A stretch of DNA of 64,000 nucleotides, from the NCBI RefSeq assembly GCF_025148785.1, contig NZ_CP102271.1:1977972-2041971 (forward strand), written 5' to 3'. This DNA comes from Catenibacterium mitsuokai (GTDB lineage Bacteria; Bacillota_I; Bacilli_A; Erysipelotrichales; Coprobacillaceae). This document shows, in pieces, positions 25,953 to 35,932 of this stretch (the stretch's first letter is position 1; the number at the start of each line of letters is the position of its first letter). The notes beneath the pieces were generated by a model. It made no database searches. It had not been told where the DNA came from and was given only the letters and a program-made list of their open reading frames with translations. Made by a program: the position numbers and the translations under genes.

Positions 25953-27236
25953 TTATTTTTCAGTATGTTGTGAAATATAATCTTTTACCACAGTTATATC
26001 TTCAGAGTGTCTATATCTATTTGTGCATTGAGTATTCTTTGAATATTCCTTCATAACATAATTTATATCTTCTATAGATAATTCAGGTAATTTACCTTTA
26101 AAAAAATCCATAAAAGAATCAGCAACATTAAACGCATTATAACCTGGAATATTACCTATCATCAATTTTATATATTCCGAAAATTCGAAATCATTACATT
26201 CCTTAACAACATCATATATTTCTTCTATATACATAGGTGAATAGCGACTGTTTTTATTTTTAAAATATCCATATACTGTTTCTTTTTCATTCGGATAGAA
26301 TAACCTATAAAACCTCAACCCTTGAGCTTTAGATAGAACTAAATGTCTCATATATTCAAACACATCTTTATTGTATCTAACAGAATCCAATATACACGGA
26401 AACTTCTGTATTAGCATAAATAAAGCTTTTTTTCTTTCTAAATTATCCTCTAATGATTGAACTTTAATTCTCAAAAACATATTGGAGATATTCTCTTCAT
26501 TAAACAATGTACTATTACCACTTCTTAAAATATAATCTGTCATTGCATAAGTGAATGCATACAAACCACAAAGGTTTTCAATACACTCTTGCTTATCTGA
26601 AACTAATAATAATTTAATAAATGTTCTATAAGATTTTTTCATAGACTCGTATGTCATCCTAATCAGATACTTATTAGTGATTTCAGTTTTAATAGACTCA
26701 TCAAAATCACTATACGAAATACAATTGATTTTTTTATTATATATTTCAACATCTTTTTCAGCAATTTTAAACAAATCCATTATAAATGGTGCTTTGACTG
26801 AAAATACATTATCATACATTGAGCAAATCAACATTCTCGCATGATAATCATTAGGAACATACAAAGTGTTATCATTCACCTTTAAATGAGCACACTTATT
26901 TCTACAATTTTTCAAATATTCTATATCTTCGATAAATTTTTCAAAATAAAGATTACAGTTATCTTTAAAGAATTGTATTATTTCATTTTCAATTTTTGAA
27001 TATCTTTCATCATTTTTAATCAGGTTATTTATTTCAGATAGTTTAGACTGTGCTTTACTATCTCCCTCATTAGCCATATCTTGTAACTTTATAAATAAAT
27101 CATAAATAACAAAAGAATATAGCAATACAATTGTAGCTCGGTAATTCTGGCTATAATACGATTGAACTATTTCTTTAAAATAATTTGCTGAATCAGAATT
27201 ATCAAACACTCTCAAATCTCTCTCATCAAATAACAT
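25953..27236 (-). CDS. Hypothetical protein with a HEPN-type RxxxxH motif
   Basis: This 427-residue helical protein is not recognised over its full length. The N-terminal 160 residues look like a HEPN-type four-helix region (YYSQNYRATIVLLYSFVIYD; then EYLKNCRNKCAHLK near 114-127), with RNKCAH fitting the R-x4-H RNase motif of HEPN proteins. The remaining 260 residues are helical and of unknown function. It sits at the 3' edge of the defence island, 600 bp from the MazG-HerA-SIR2 unit, and has an AGGTGG ribosome-binding site. A toxin or RNase role is inferred only. Confidence 0.55.
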   Translation of the reverse strand: MLFDERDLRVFDNSDSANYFKEIVQSYYSQNYRATIVLLYSFVIYDLFIKLQDMANEGDSKAQSKLSEINNLIKNDERYSKIENEIIQFFKDNCNLYFEKFIEDIEYLKNCRNKCAHLKVNDNTLYVPNDYHARMLICSMYDNVFSVKAPFIMDLFKIAEKDVEIYNKKINCISYSDFDESIKTEITNKYLIRMTYESMKKSYRTFIKLLLVSDKQECIENLCGLYAFTYAMTDYILRSGNSTLFNEENISNMFLRIKVQSLEDNLERKKALFMLIQKFPCILDSVRYNKDVFEYMRHLVLSKAQGLRFYRLFYPNEKETVYGYFKNKNSRYSPMYIEEIYDVVKECNDFEFSEYIKLMIGNIPGYNAFNVADSFMDFFKGKLPELSIEDINYVMKEYSKNTQCTNRYRHSEDITVVKDYISQHTEK

Positions 27237-27762
27237 TTTTCCACCTACTTTTATCTAAACATATAATTCTATTAAATAGATTTACTATTATAAAACAAGT
27301 TTAACATAGAATTGTACACTCAAAAAATCCTTTTCTCTATTTTTTTAATTTCAAAGGACATTTATCATAAAAATGATAATCTTTACAGATGTCGATTTTT
27401 CACGCTTATATGATATGTTAAAATAATTGTTCTTTTTTAAGCAAATGTTGTTTTAGGTTATCTTATTCAGCAAGAATTCCGTAACGATACTCGTAACATG
27501 CTTCCTTAAGTGAAATATGCATAGACGTAGTTCTCACCATTTCATTGCTAAAAGCCTCAGTATCCATAATCATTCTAAGAATCTCAATGACATTTCATTT
27601 CTCGTGAATGTGTGCTTAACCTGCTTCTTAAGAAGTAGAAAATCATATGTTAAGCTAAATTTAATAATCTAGTAACAACATATTTCTTAAACTTAACGAA
27701 AATAATTAAAAAATCCTATTTAAGCAGACTGTCGTTTTAAAGACAGTCTTTCTCTATACATA
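27237..27762. other. Degraded intergenic region
   Basis: There is no intact gene in 526 bp. It contains a short coding-like remnant on the minus strand (27463-27596, listed separately) and otherwise AT-rich sequence with stops in all frames. Confidence 0.6.
27463..27596 (-). pseudogene. C-terminal remnant of an unknown gene
   Basis: About 44 codons read IEILRMIMDTEAFSNEMVR and continue to a stop (YRYGILAE). The composition is protein-like, but there is no start, and the preceding sequence is shifted to another frame (KHTFTRNEM). It is probably the tail of a gene deleted when the defence island was rearranged. Confidence 0.4.
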
Positions 27763-27763
27763 T

Positions 27764-27795
27764 AAAGGGAACAACCAAATCTGATTGTTCCCTTT
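27764..27795 (-). terminator. Hairpin after the MazG copy 2 gene
   Basis: The arms AAAGGGAACAA and TTGTTCCCTTT enclose a 10-nt loop 40 bp after the MazG stop. The trailing T run on the minus strand is weak (TTTATATG). Confidence 0.6.
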
Positions 27796-27834
27796 TATAT
27801 ATTCACTTAATTGTACTTACAACAACATCACTTA

Positions 27835-28155
27835 TTACAACTCAGTATACTTATCGATCTTACCCTTAGCCTTTTCTACAGGGTACTTTGCTTCATTCTG
27901 ACTCATCTTCATATTCACTATCTCATCAGCATCTAATCCTAGCTTATCTAATAGATTCTGACTATATACAATCACATCAGCAAGTTCTTCTTTAACATGC
28001 TGTAAATCATAATTATCATCAGACCATTGGAAACATTCTAATAGTTCTGCTGCTTCTATTACTATAGATTTAGCTAGATTAGCTGGTGAATGGAATTGAT
28101 CCCAGTCTCTATCTTCTGTGAACTTTCTAATTCTATTAATAGTTTCTTGTGTCAT
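27835..28155 (-). CDS. MazG-like nucleotide pyrophosphohydrolase, copy 2
   Basis: This 106-residue all-alpha NTP pyrophosphohydrolase has the metal-binding acidic motifs EAAELLE (34-40) and EELADVIVY (56-64). It probably hydrolyses nucleoside triphosphates or related nucleotides to monophosphates. It starts 24 bp after the HerA stop with a GAGGAT ribosome-binding site, so it belongs to the SIR2-HerA operon. It is almost identical in protein sequence to the MazG at 31652-31972; differences are limited to the first few residues and one near the C-terminus. The two copies bracket SIR2-HerA. Confidence 0.88.
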   Translation of the reverse strand: MTQETINRIRKFTEDRDWDQFHSPANLAKSIVIEAAELLECFQWSDDNYDLQHVKEELADVIVYSQNLLDKLGLDADEIVNMKMSQNEAKYPVEKAKGKIDKYTEL

Positions 28156-28179
28156 ATTAGTTATCCTCTTATTCTATTT

Positions 28180-29994
28180 TTATGTCTTAATCCATAAATT
28201 CTTTAAATTAGCACTAGCACTATCTGGAGCAGCTGCGTCATCAAGCTTTGTAATTTGAACTATCTTAGCAATTGAAAATGAAGTACCAGTAATAATACAT
28301 TGTCCAGGTGACAATAGAGGTATATTACTCTTACTAACTGAATCCAAAGTATTAATTGTATTATTTATCATACGTAGATCTAGTTCACTTACTAATCTAT
28401 GAATTAAATAATTATGTAACTGTGAAATGATTGTTCCAGAAATATCAGATGGTCTTTGACTAGCAAGCGTTATATAATATCCAAACTTTCTTCCCTCTTT
28501 AATAATTTCTTCAAAAGTTTCAAGTCTATAATCCTTCCATGTAGATTCTTCACGAATCGACTGCTCTGAAAGAATATTGTGTGCCTCATCAATTATCAAA
28601 TGAAATGATTTATTTATACCATCTTCATTTAACTCTTTATGTTTGTTATATGTATTTTTCACAAGCAAGAGTGGAATCATTTTCTTAGCATCTGTATTAC
28701 ACTTTCTTAATGAAATGACCGAGACATTACATTCCTCTGACTCATCAGTTATGTTAATGAGTTTATCTATAATTTTAGTTCTTGATTTTAATCGTTCAAT
28801 TAGTGGGCTTATATATTCATACTGAACTTGCCCATAAGATAAGCCATAAATCAATTGAGCATATATAGCAATTTTCATTTTTTCAGTAGTGGATAAATAT
28901 TTTGTTTTCAATTCCTTTTCTAAAAGTTCATTCAAATCAGACCTTTTTTCCTTAAGGTCCTTATCATCAACTTGATTAATATACATTCCATCCTTGTAAT
29001 AAGTTCTAGACAGCTCATGCCACATATAATCATAATAAGGAATTTTTGATATCGTATCCTGACTAATGCCGATCTCATCATAAATCAAATGGAGTAATTT
29101 ATTAGTTTCTTTACAATTATTAGAATGAAACGTATTGTAAAAAGCTGAGCATATACCAGTAATTATTTTTTCATCTGTAATTTCATAGCTTTCCTTATCA
29201 AGAAAAAAATCAATCGCATTTTTCAAAAAAGGTTTTTGAGTTTTTTCAGTTGCAGAAAATAATATTGATAACGTATCAATATCCCAAAATGTAGAACTTG
29301 ATATATTAATCTTATCTCCTTCTTTTTTCCCCGTAGATAAGAAAGTAACCTTTTTGTCAGATGTTAAAACATTACTACCAGTATATTCACCATTAAAATC
29401 TATAAATAAAAATTTGCTATTGCTCACATCTAAGTATTCATTATTAAACAATTCAGTATATATTTTAGCTAATGTATTCGATTTTCCACTGCCTGTATTT
29501 CCAAAAATACCTATATGGGTATTAAAAAAATTGAATGGATTAATCTTAACAATACTGTTTTCTTTCACAGTTTTCCCGATAGTTAAATTAAATTCGTCAT
29601 TTGTGCCATTGTAATCATTAACAACAGCTGAAATTTGTTTTTCATCAAGCATGACAGCAGAGTTATAAACCATTGGATAAGATATTATACCTAAATTAAA
29701 TGATCCATTCTCAATATATCCAATTACATTTACAACTACTTTTCTTCTTATATTATCCAATGAATATGAGATTTTATTTTGAACTGCATTTATATCTTCC
29801 AAGTATTCTTTCACAACTCTTCCAATAATAAGATAAGGTCCTCTAATAATTCCTATGAATTGCCCAACACATATTCCTCGATACACAACACCATTATAAA
29901 AATAAGTAAGATCATTAGAAAATTGATTTGTTTCAACAATAACTGAATTTCCCTCAATTTCAACTACAAGCCCTATTTCCATTTCTTCATTCAC
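28180..29994 (-). CDS. herA: HerA-like ATPase of a SIR2-HerA defence system
   Basis: This 604-residue protein has an N-terminal beta-barrel (HAS-barrel-like, residues 1-90), Walker A GNTGSGKSNT (165-174) and Walker B FHLIIDEAHN (464-473), followed by a sensor segment ITLASQRPSDIS, as in HerA/FtsK-type translocases. GTG at 29994 is the likely start: AGGAGG lies 9 nt upstream and the codon overlaps the SIR2 stop (GTGA). Known SIR2-HerA pairs form large complexes that deplete NAD+ and act on DNA during phage infection. This pair has the same order and coupling, with MazG following. Confidence 0.88.
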   Translation of the reverse strand: MNEEMEIGLVVEIEGNSVIVETNQFSNDLTYFYNGVVYRGICVGQFIGIIRGPYLIIGRVVKEYLEDINAVQNKISYSLDNIRRKVVVNVIGYIENGSFNLGIISYPMVYNSAVMLDEKQISAVVNDYNGTNDEFNLTIGKTVKENSIVKINPFNFFNTHIGIFGNTGSGKSNTLAKIYTELFNNEYLDVSNSKFLFIDFNGEYTGSNVLTSDKKVTFLSTGKKEGDKINISSSTFWDIDTLSILFSATEKTQKPFLKNAIDFFLDKESYEITDEKIITGICSAFYNTFHSNNCKETNKLLHLIYDEIGISQDTISKIPYYDYMWHELSRTYYKDGMYINQVDDKDLKEKRSDLNELLEKELKTKYLSTTEKMKIAIYAQLIYGLSYGQVQYEYISPLIERLKSRTKIIDKLINITDESEECNVSVISLRKCNTDAKKMIPLLLVKNTYNKHKELNEDGINKSFHLIIDEAHNILSEQSIREESTWKDYRLETFEEIIKEGRKFGYYITLASQRPSDISGTIISQLHNYLIHRLVSELDLRMINNTINTLDSVSKSNIPLLSPGQCIITGTSFSIAKIVQITKLDDAAAPDSASANLKNLWIKT

Positions 29995-31124
29995 AGATTA
30001 TTACCTCCTAAAATATTATTTAGGAAAGAAAAATCCCCTACTTTTTCAGTTTGATTCTCCAATGCATTCACTATTAACTTAACATTTTCAAATTCTCTAA
30101 AATATCTATTGAATTTATTGGTTGCCTTTTCATTGAAACAAATAATATAGACTAATAAATTTGGATTTGATAGTGACCTTTTTAAGATTGATCGAATATG
30201 TTCATCCTCAAATGAAAAGCCAAACGCTATTAATACACTTTGATTTCTTTCCATTTCTTGTATAAAGATTCTAAGCATTTGATAATACTGCTCTTCTAAA
30301 ACAGTTTCTGAAAATTTATTCTTAGATGGTTTAACTATTGATAATTCATTTAATATGTTCACAAATTCAGAATAATCTTCTCTGATACTATTTTCAATGT
30401 TTAAAAGACTATCATCTACAGTATCAGCAATAAAACTTTTTATATTTAATATTTCATTCACTTGATTCACATTAAAACTAGTTTCATCCAATAAAGGTTT
30501 ATTAGATAATATAATTTTATCATTATCTGATTTCCAGTTTAAAGATCCATGAAGTTTCATAAGATTAATCATTGGCATCTCACGCTCAAATCGAGAATCA
30601 ACCCCTACGTTAGTAACTTTAATATGAAACCTATCTACGGATACTGTTTTATTTATAAACCCATAACTACCATCATTAAAGTAAACGTTATTATTGTTTT
30701 TGCTTATTTCGTCAAAAGAATACTCAAAAAACATATCATAATTTGTAGTGAAAATATTGGCCCTTTTTGGTTGTTGAATAGAATTTCTTCTTAATATGCT
30801 ATATATATTTTTTATAAATGATTGATATTGTCGAGCAATTTTTTTACATTCATCATTTTCTGCTTGCTCTTCATGTATTTTTTCATAAGTACCTTTAATA
30901 ATTGAATTATAAAGAAAACATGCACTTAAATACTCGTATACTTTTTGTCTTGACTCATCTTTTTTGGATGCTTCATATAAATCTTCGAAGCTTATATCAT
31001 TACCTAAGTCCAATGATTGTAGATATGGCATTGAAGCACCAGCACCAATTAGAAAATTAATGTTTTTTCCTTCTAATGTTTCTAAAATATTTCTCAATTT
31101 TTCATGCGTAATATACTCTGTCAT
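29991..31124 (-). CDS. SIR2-like NADase of a SIR2-HerA defence system
   Basis: This 377-residue SIR2_2-family protein has the NAD-binding FLIGAGAS (24-31), the catalytic-type TTNYD (Asn128, Asp130) and LHGSLNW (His192). In anti-phage SIR2 effectors the equivalent Asn and His are needed for NAD+ hydrolysis, so this copy looks active. The ATG at 31124 has AGGAGG 7 nt upstream. Translation is coupled to HerA by a 4-nt overlap. NAD+ depletion leading to abortive infection is the likely role, inferred from the family. Confidence 0.88.
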   Translation of the reverse strand: MTEYITHEKLRNILETLEGKNINFLIGAGASMPYLQSLDLGNDISFEDLYEASKKDESRQKVYEYLSACFLYNSIIKGTYEKIHEEQAENDECKKIARQYQSFIKNIYSILRRNSIQQPKRANIFTTNYDMFFEYSFDEISKNNNNVYFNDGSYGFINKTVSVDRFHIKVTNVGVDSRFEREMPMINLMKLHGSLNWKSDNDKIILSNKPLLDETSFNVNQVNEILNIKSFIADTVDDSLLNIENSIREDYSEFVNILNELSIVKPSKNKFSETVLEEQYYQMLRIFIQEMERNQSVLIAFGFSFEDEHIRSILKRSLSNPNLLVYIICFNEKATNKFNRYFREFENVKLIVNALENQTEKVGDFSFLNNILGGNNL

Positions 31125-31269
31125 CACATTTCCTCCTAAAATTTATTTTTATTATCCGTACTAGAATTGTTATTAAAGAAAATGGATTCTCAATCATCCT
31201 AACTAAGGCACCACTTAAACTAACAATAAGTTCAGAATAGTCTCCGTTCAAAGGACTATGAGAATCCAA

Positions 31270-31625
31270 TATTTATAACTTATTACTTTGTAATGATATC
31301 AAGCAATGACTTGTAACTATCTACAACATCAGAAACAACATGATCATATAAATGTCTCTTAGCTTTCATTGCATTGACACCAAGACGTCCTTTAAATAGT
31401 AGGATCAGTAAATATGTCAGTATCGTATTTTTCATCCATTACATCATATGTAATATGCTGAATAATAGCTGTTGCTTTCTCATCATTAATAAGTGATGTA
31501 GCTTTGATAATAAATTCTTCAAGGTTATCTTTAAACTGATTTAATACAGATAGCTGTATACCTTGAAGAATCTGGATAATAGCCTTTCTTGTTGAACCAG
31601 TATCATCTACTAGTTCCTTCTATTA
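31270..31625 (-). pseudogene. Remnant of a type III restriction enzyme (Res) gene
   Basis: The minus strand encodes TGSTRKAIIQILQGIQLS, FKDNLEEFIIKATSLINDEK and DVMDEKYDTDIFT. After a frameshift near 31400 it encodes LFKGRLGVNAMKAKRHLYDH. These segments match the C-terminal part of type III restriction helicase-nuclease subunits as I know them. The start is missing and stops interrupt the frame. The rest of 31125-31651 has no gene. Confidence 0.6.
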
Positions 31626-31651
31626 TTTTTTGTTTACAACTCAATTACATA

Positions 31652-31972
31652 TTACAACTCAGTATACTTATCACTCTTACCCTTAGCCTTTTCTACAGGG
31701 TACTTAGCTTCATTCTGACTCATCTTCATATTCACTATCTCATCAGCATCTAATCCTAGCTTATCTAATAGATTCTGACTATATACAATCACATCAGCTA
31801 ATTCTTCTTTAACATGCTGTAAATCATAATTATCATCAGACCATTGGAAACATTCTAATAGTTCTGCTGCTTCTATTACGATAGACTTAGCTAGATTAGC
31901 TGGTGAATGGAATTGATCCCAGTCCCTGTCTTCTGTGAACTTTCTGATTCTATTTACTGTTTCTTCTCTCAT
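31652..31972 (-). CDS. MazG-like nucleotide pyrophosphohydrolase, copy 1
   Basis: This 106-residue protein has the same acidic metal-binding motifs as copy 2 and differs from it at only a few positions (start MREETV instead of MTQETI; KSDKYTEL instead of KIDKYTEL at the end). It begins 12 bp after the DUF2075 helicase gene, a common pairing in Firmicutes. This is probably the original location and copy 2 the duplicate, because the pairing with DUF2075 is familiar. That ordering is inference. Confidence 0.88.
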   Translation of the reverse strand: MREETVNRIRKFTEDRDWDQFHSPANLAKSIVIEAAELLECFQWSDDNYDLQHVKEELADVIVYSQNLLDKLGLDADEIVNMKMSQNEAKYPVEKAKGKSDKYTEL

Positions 31973-31984
31973 GTTAGTTATCCT

Positions 31985-33850
31985 CTACTTTATACGTTCT
32001 CTTAAATAGTCTGCTAGTTCTTTATTGGTACAATAAACATAACAGCCTTTCATTCCTCTTGTCATAAGAGTTCTATAAGTGTTTTTTATGATTTGATCCG
32101 CTTCTTTTAATGCTTTGTCTGGATCTTGTTTATATAGTTTCTTTATTCCCTTTAAAGACTGATCTGTTCTTGCACGCTTATTAAAATCAGTCACAATATG
32201 ACCATCTTCATATCTCATATCATCACCAATAATAACGCCTGCATAATCAAATTCTAATCCCTGAGATGTATGAATACATCCTATCTCATTAATAGAATTC
32301 TCATCTATCGCAAACGTAGAACTATTACCTAAGTTCCAGCTCATTTCAAAGTCATCAATCTTTATATCATGAACTGTAGAATCATTCTTACCTGCTTTAA
32401 TCCATTCCCAGCAATAACCTGCTAACATTCTAGAACGATTATCAATCTTATTCTTTTCAAATATCAAGTCTCTTACTTCATTAGGTGTATCTAGAATTCT
32501 TATATCATAATCTATATCTTTTAAATCATAGTTAGCTGTTTCTCTTATTTCTAATACATCATCTAACCAAGCTAAGTAACCATTAGACCCATTACATCTA
32601 AATTGAGAAAGAAGTTCTAATTCAGATACTTCTGAATTAAGTTCTTTAGCCCATTTTCTAATTTCAGCAACAGAACCTATATCACTTAGAGTAACTCTTT
32701 GACTTTCATCTATAAAGAATACACTACATAGACATGCATTCATGATTTCTTTAATCTGATTTTCTCCTGCAATTCTAGGACCCAACTGTGTTCTTGCAGT
32801 TAATCTATGTCCTTCATCGCATAGTATTGTATCTATGATATTGGATTCTACTTCTATATAAGAACCAGCACCTTTAAACATATTATTAATACTGCTTTTC
32901 TTATGTCCTGTTAACTTCTTTGCATAAACATTTCTAGGAGCACTATTCTTGGAAGTATATTGTACAAATAGTCCTTCATTAGTAAGTTTTGATAATAGAT
33001 TAATAGCGACTACTGTTTTACCAGTACCAGGACCACCTTTCACTATTACTGTACGCTTCTTATGGTCTTCCATGCACTTTAATGAAGTCTGTAGTATTTC
33101 TTCATATACGACCTTCTGTTCATCAATCATGATAAACTCCTGATTACCCTCTATCATACTCTTAATAGAGTCCTGAAGGCTCTTAGAAGGCTTAATCTTA
33201 CCATTATCAATCTCATATAAGATTTGTTTGTTATCACCTGTCTTAACAGATTTCTTAATAAACTCTCTTAGCTTAGATACTTCACCTCTCGCAAATATAG
33301 GTGCATCTTCAACATATTCCTGATATTGATTCTGTTCTAACTTTTCTGGATTACTTTTTCTATAGTTATGTAGATAAGCACATGGATGTAATTGGATATT
33401 CTCCATCTGTACATTCTGATTATAGTCGTTAATCATGGCTGCATAAGACCATGCTTGATAGGAAGGATGAACAACTTTACGTACTGCACCACCAGTAAAT
33501 GTTTCTACTAATGCATCCTGTCCACTAACTGCTTCTACTTTATCCCATTGTTTTAATTCAATAACAACAACATTAGGTTCTTTGTTTTCTCCATATCCTG
33601 ATATGATAAAGTCTACTCTTTTAGATGTTTGGGGAATATTATACTCAATCGCAATACCAGAATCTTCTGGTATTGCCTGATCATTTAATACTTTATACAT
33701 ATATTCTAAAGAATTCTCCCATGAACGGAATTCATTACGAGCAGTTTTTCTATGCATCTTAGTATAAATTGTTTCTTCTATCTCCTGAGCAATAGAATCC
33801 ATTTCTACTGCATGTAGAAAGTCATTTTTTATTCCTGAATATACAATCAT
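31985..33850 (-). CDS. DUF2075 helicase with N-terminal nuclease-like domain
   Basis: This protein has about 621 residues. The N-terminal part contains RVDFIISGYG...VVVIELKQWD (about residues 80-105), a PD-(D/E)xK-like core. A superfamily I-type helicase domain follows, with Walker A GGPGTGKTVVAINLL (about 275), DEGHRL, FFIDESQRV and the C-terminal HTSQGLEFDYAGVIIG. The start at 33850 follows AAGGT by 6 nt; a less supported in-frame codon lies at 33868. It is probably an accessory DNA or RNA helicase-nuclease; it is cotranscribed with MazG copy 1 and lies beside AIPR in the defence island. Confidence 0.82.
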   Translation of the reverse strand: MIVYSGIKNDFLHAVEMDSIAQEIEETIYTKMHRKTARNEFRSWENSLEYMYKVLNDQAIPEDSGIAIEYNIPQTSKRVDFIISGYGENKEPNVVVIELKQWDKVEAVSGQDALVETFTGGAVRKVVHPSYQAWSYAAMINDYNQNVQMENIQLHPCAYLHNYRKSNPEKLEQNQYQEYVEDAPIFARGEVSKLREFIKKSVKTGDNKQILYEIDNGKIKPSKSLQDSIKSMIEGNQEFIMIDEQKVVYEEILQTSLKCMEDHKKRTVIVKGGPGTGKTVVAINLLSKLTNEGLFVQYTSKNSAPRNVYAKKLTGHKKSSINNMFKGAGSYIEVESNIIDTILCDEGHRLTARTQLGPRIAGENQIKEIMNACLCSVFFIDESQRVTLSDIGSVAEIRKWAKELNSEVSELELLSQFRCNGSNGYLAWLDDVLEIRETANYDLKDIDYDIRILDTPNEVRDLIFEKNKIDNRSRMLAGYCWEWIKAGKNDSTVHDIKIDDFEMSWNLGNSSTFAIDENSINEIGCIHTSQGLEFDYAGVIIGDDMRYEDGHIVTDFNKRARTDQSLKGIKKLYKQDPDKALKEADQIIKNTYRTLMTRGMKGCYVYCTNKELADYLRERIK

Positions 33851-33984
33851 CTGTCTACCTTCTTTCATTATGTATGTAAGAGAATATGAATCACATAATA
33901 GTTATAGAAAAATTATACTCTATGAGTTATGGAGTTGCAAATAGGTTTAGAGAATGAACATTATTATATTTTTGTTACCAAACT

Positions 33985-34011
33985 CAAAAAAAGAACGGCT
34001 AAAACCGTTCT
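33985..34011 (-). terminator. Terminator of the AIPR gene
   Basis: On the minus strand the arms AGAACGG and CCGTTCT with a 6-nt loop are followed by seven T, 29 bp after the stop codon. Confidence 0.85.
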
Positions 34012-34039
34012 CATCTTGGCAAGGAATCCCTGCCATAAA

Positions 34040-35821
34040 CTATCTCTTTAAAATCTCACAAGCACTTATGAATTCATTTTTCATAGTTCTCTTGTTAATG
34101 ACATTTAAAAAATCCTTTACTATACTATCCCTGTACTTCTTATCAGTTTTAAACAAGTTACTGATACTTGTTACCTCATTACGTGCTACACAATTCTCAT
34201 ACGTATCACATAATGAATCTAATATCATTTCAATTAATGATTTGAGTCTTTCTTGATAATCATCAGCTTTATAATTAGAAATAAACTTCGAATATACTAA
34301 ATCAGGACTCTTTAATACAGAAATATCATTATTTAAGTCATCACGTGAATAATCCTCATTTACAATATAATAAGATAATCCTAATAAGGAGAAAATCACA
34401 TACTTTGCATTACTTAAGACAATCTTCTCATCATCTGAAATTGTAGTTCCATTCTTTAAATCTGCTTCTATTATTGTATAATCTTCTGACAACTTAATCA
34501 AATCAAGAACAAACTCTTTTTTATTTGGGTCCTTCTCATAATTCACCCTATACAGTTTATTATATAGTGGCTTATTTTCAAATATGTTTCTCTTTCCACT
34601 TCTAGCTGTACCAGGTTGTTGATAACCAAATGAGAGTAATAGCTGACCAAGTTCATCATTTTTTATACTTTTTATATTTTTTAGTTTTTTCTTTTCACCA
34701 CGTTTAATTTCTAAATAAACGCCTTCTTTCCCAAGCCATCTCTGTAACATCTTCATTTCAGGAGAATTTGATTTTAAATCTCTTGGATTAATTGGTTTTT
34801 GAGAGTTTGTGGCCTCGGCTATCTTTGAATAAAGTTTTTGATCATCATTCTTTATGCTTATAATTTTACATGGAAGATAAAATTTGTCATTATTACTTCC
34901 TTTATAATTACCAATTCTATTAGTAGTCTGTCCACCATTAACAATTGAAAAATCATAAAGTTTAACTTTATTACCATCCAAAACATACTCACTACATGCA
35001 ATTGTTAGACCGTTATTATAAAACCAAAAATTATCTCTTTCTTTGTCTAGAGTCTCCTTGATGCCTTCATCAACAGTTTTATTCTTAATGTATTTTCTAA
35101 TATTTAAATCAAACAACCCTTCATCTTTAAACTTGTCGTACATACGGACAAGAGATTCTGAAGACATATTAACCATAATTCCTGATACATTATCAGTTTC
35201 ATATTGCAATACATTGTGTGGATAATCAATTTCTATCTTGTACTCATTCACTGTTTTAGCTTTTTCAATTAATTCTTTAATCTGTGAATTAATTTCACTC
35301 ACACCGTAAACTGATACCATATCTTTTGAATATAGATTATTTTCTGCATGAAGTTTGTTAGTGACATCATTTTGATTTATATCTGATGTAGTAAAGATAC
35401 AATACTCAACATTTCCTGCACTTTCATCAGGTAATCTATCTAATGCGTTTTGCAGATTAGTTTTAAGTTTCTTATTGTATGTACCTGTATAAGCCTTCTT
35501 AAAATTTTCTACAGTACTACTCATTTTATTTAATTCAGATATGATATCATTTAATTTCATATTTTCTGTATATTTGCATTGTCCTAACACAACCTTAGAC
35601 TCTTCATCATCATAATATACAAAATCAATACCACCATCATTTGGACCATTTGTAATCGAACTTTCGATATCATATAACTTAGGCTTTATATTCTTAATCT
35701 TATAACAGAAAAATTGCATTGCTAAATACTCAAAGGCATTTTCATCTGTCACCTTTTTATTGCTTTTTTCTAATTCTTCCTTAATACTTCTTAATTCATT
35801 CAAAAGTACTTCACTTGCCAT
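34040..35821 (-). CDS. AIPR-family abortive infection protein
   Basis: This 593-residue protein has an N-terminal Mrr-like nuclease-type region (GPNDGGIDFVYYDDEES, then GQCKYTE, about residues 60-90; the D...QxK arrangement fits a PD-(D/E)xK fold). The AIPR domain follows (FWFYNNGLTIACSEY, IVNGGQTTNRIG, ATNSQKPINPRDLKSN). Members are linked with abortive phage infection. The start at 35821 has GGAGG 8 nt upstream; the in-frame codon at 35842 has no such site. It has its own terminator and heads the defence island. Confidence 0.85.
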   Translation of the reverse strand: MASEVLLNELRSIKEELEKSNKKVTDENAFEYLAMQFFCYKIKNIKPKLYDIESSITNGPNDGGIDFVYYDDEESKVVLGQCKYTENMKLNDIISELNKMSSTVENFKKAYTGTYNKKLKTNLQNALDRLPDESAGNVEYCIFTTSDINQNDVTNKLHAENNLYSKDMVSVYGVSEINSQIKELIEKAKTVNEYKIEIDYPHNVLQYETDNVSGIMVNMSSESLVRMYDKFKDEGLFDLNIRKYIKNKTVDEGIKETLDKERDNFWFYNNGLTIACSEYVLDGNKVKLYDFSIVNGGQTTNRIGNYKGSNNDKFYLPCKIISIKNDDQKLYSKIAEATNSQKPINPRDLKSNSPEMKMLQRWLGKEGVYLEIKRGEKKKLKNIKSIKNDELGQLLLSFGYQQPGTARSGKRNIFENKPLYNKLYRVNYEKDPNKKEFVLDLIKLSEDYTIIEADLKNGTTISDDEKIVLSNAKYVIFSLLGLSYYIVNEDYSRDDLNNDISVLKSPDLVYSKFISNYKADDYQERLKSLIEMILDSLCDTYENCVARNEVTSISNLFKTDKKYRDSIVKDFLNVINKRTMKNEFISACEILKR

Positions 35822-35932
35822 AAAGTACACCTCCATAATCATAACTGATCTTATTTAGTAAACTATTATTAATTATATCTCAGGTTATGATTCACATAAA
35901 GATCTACCACGAAATTTGTAATAGAAAAGAAT

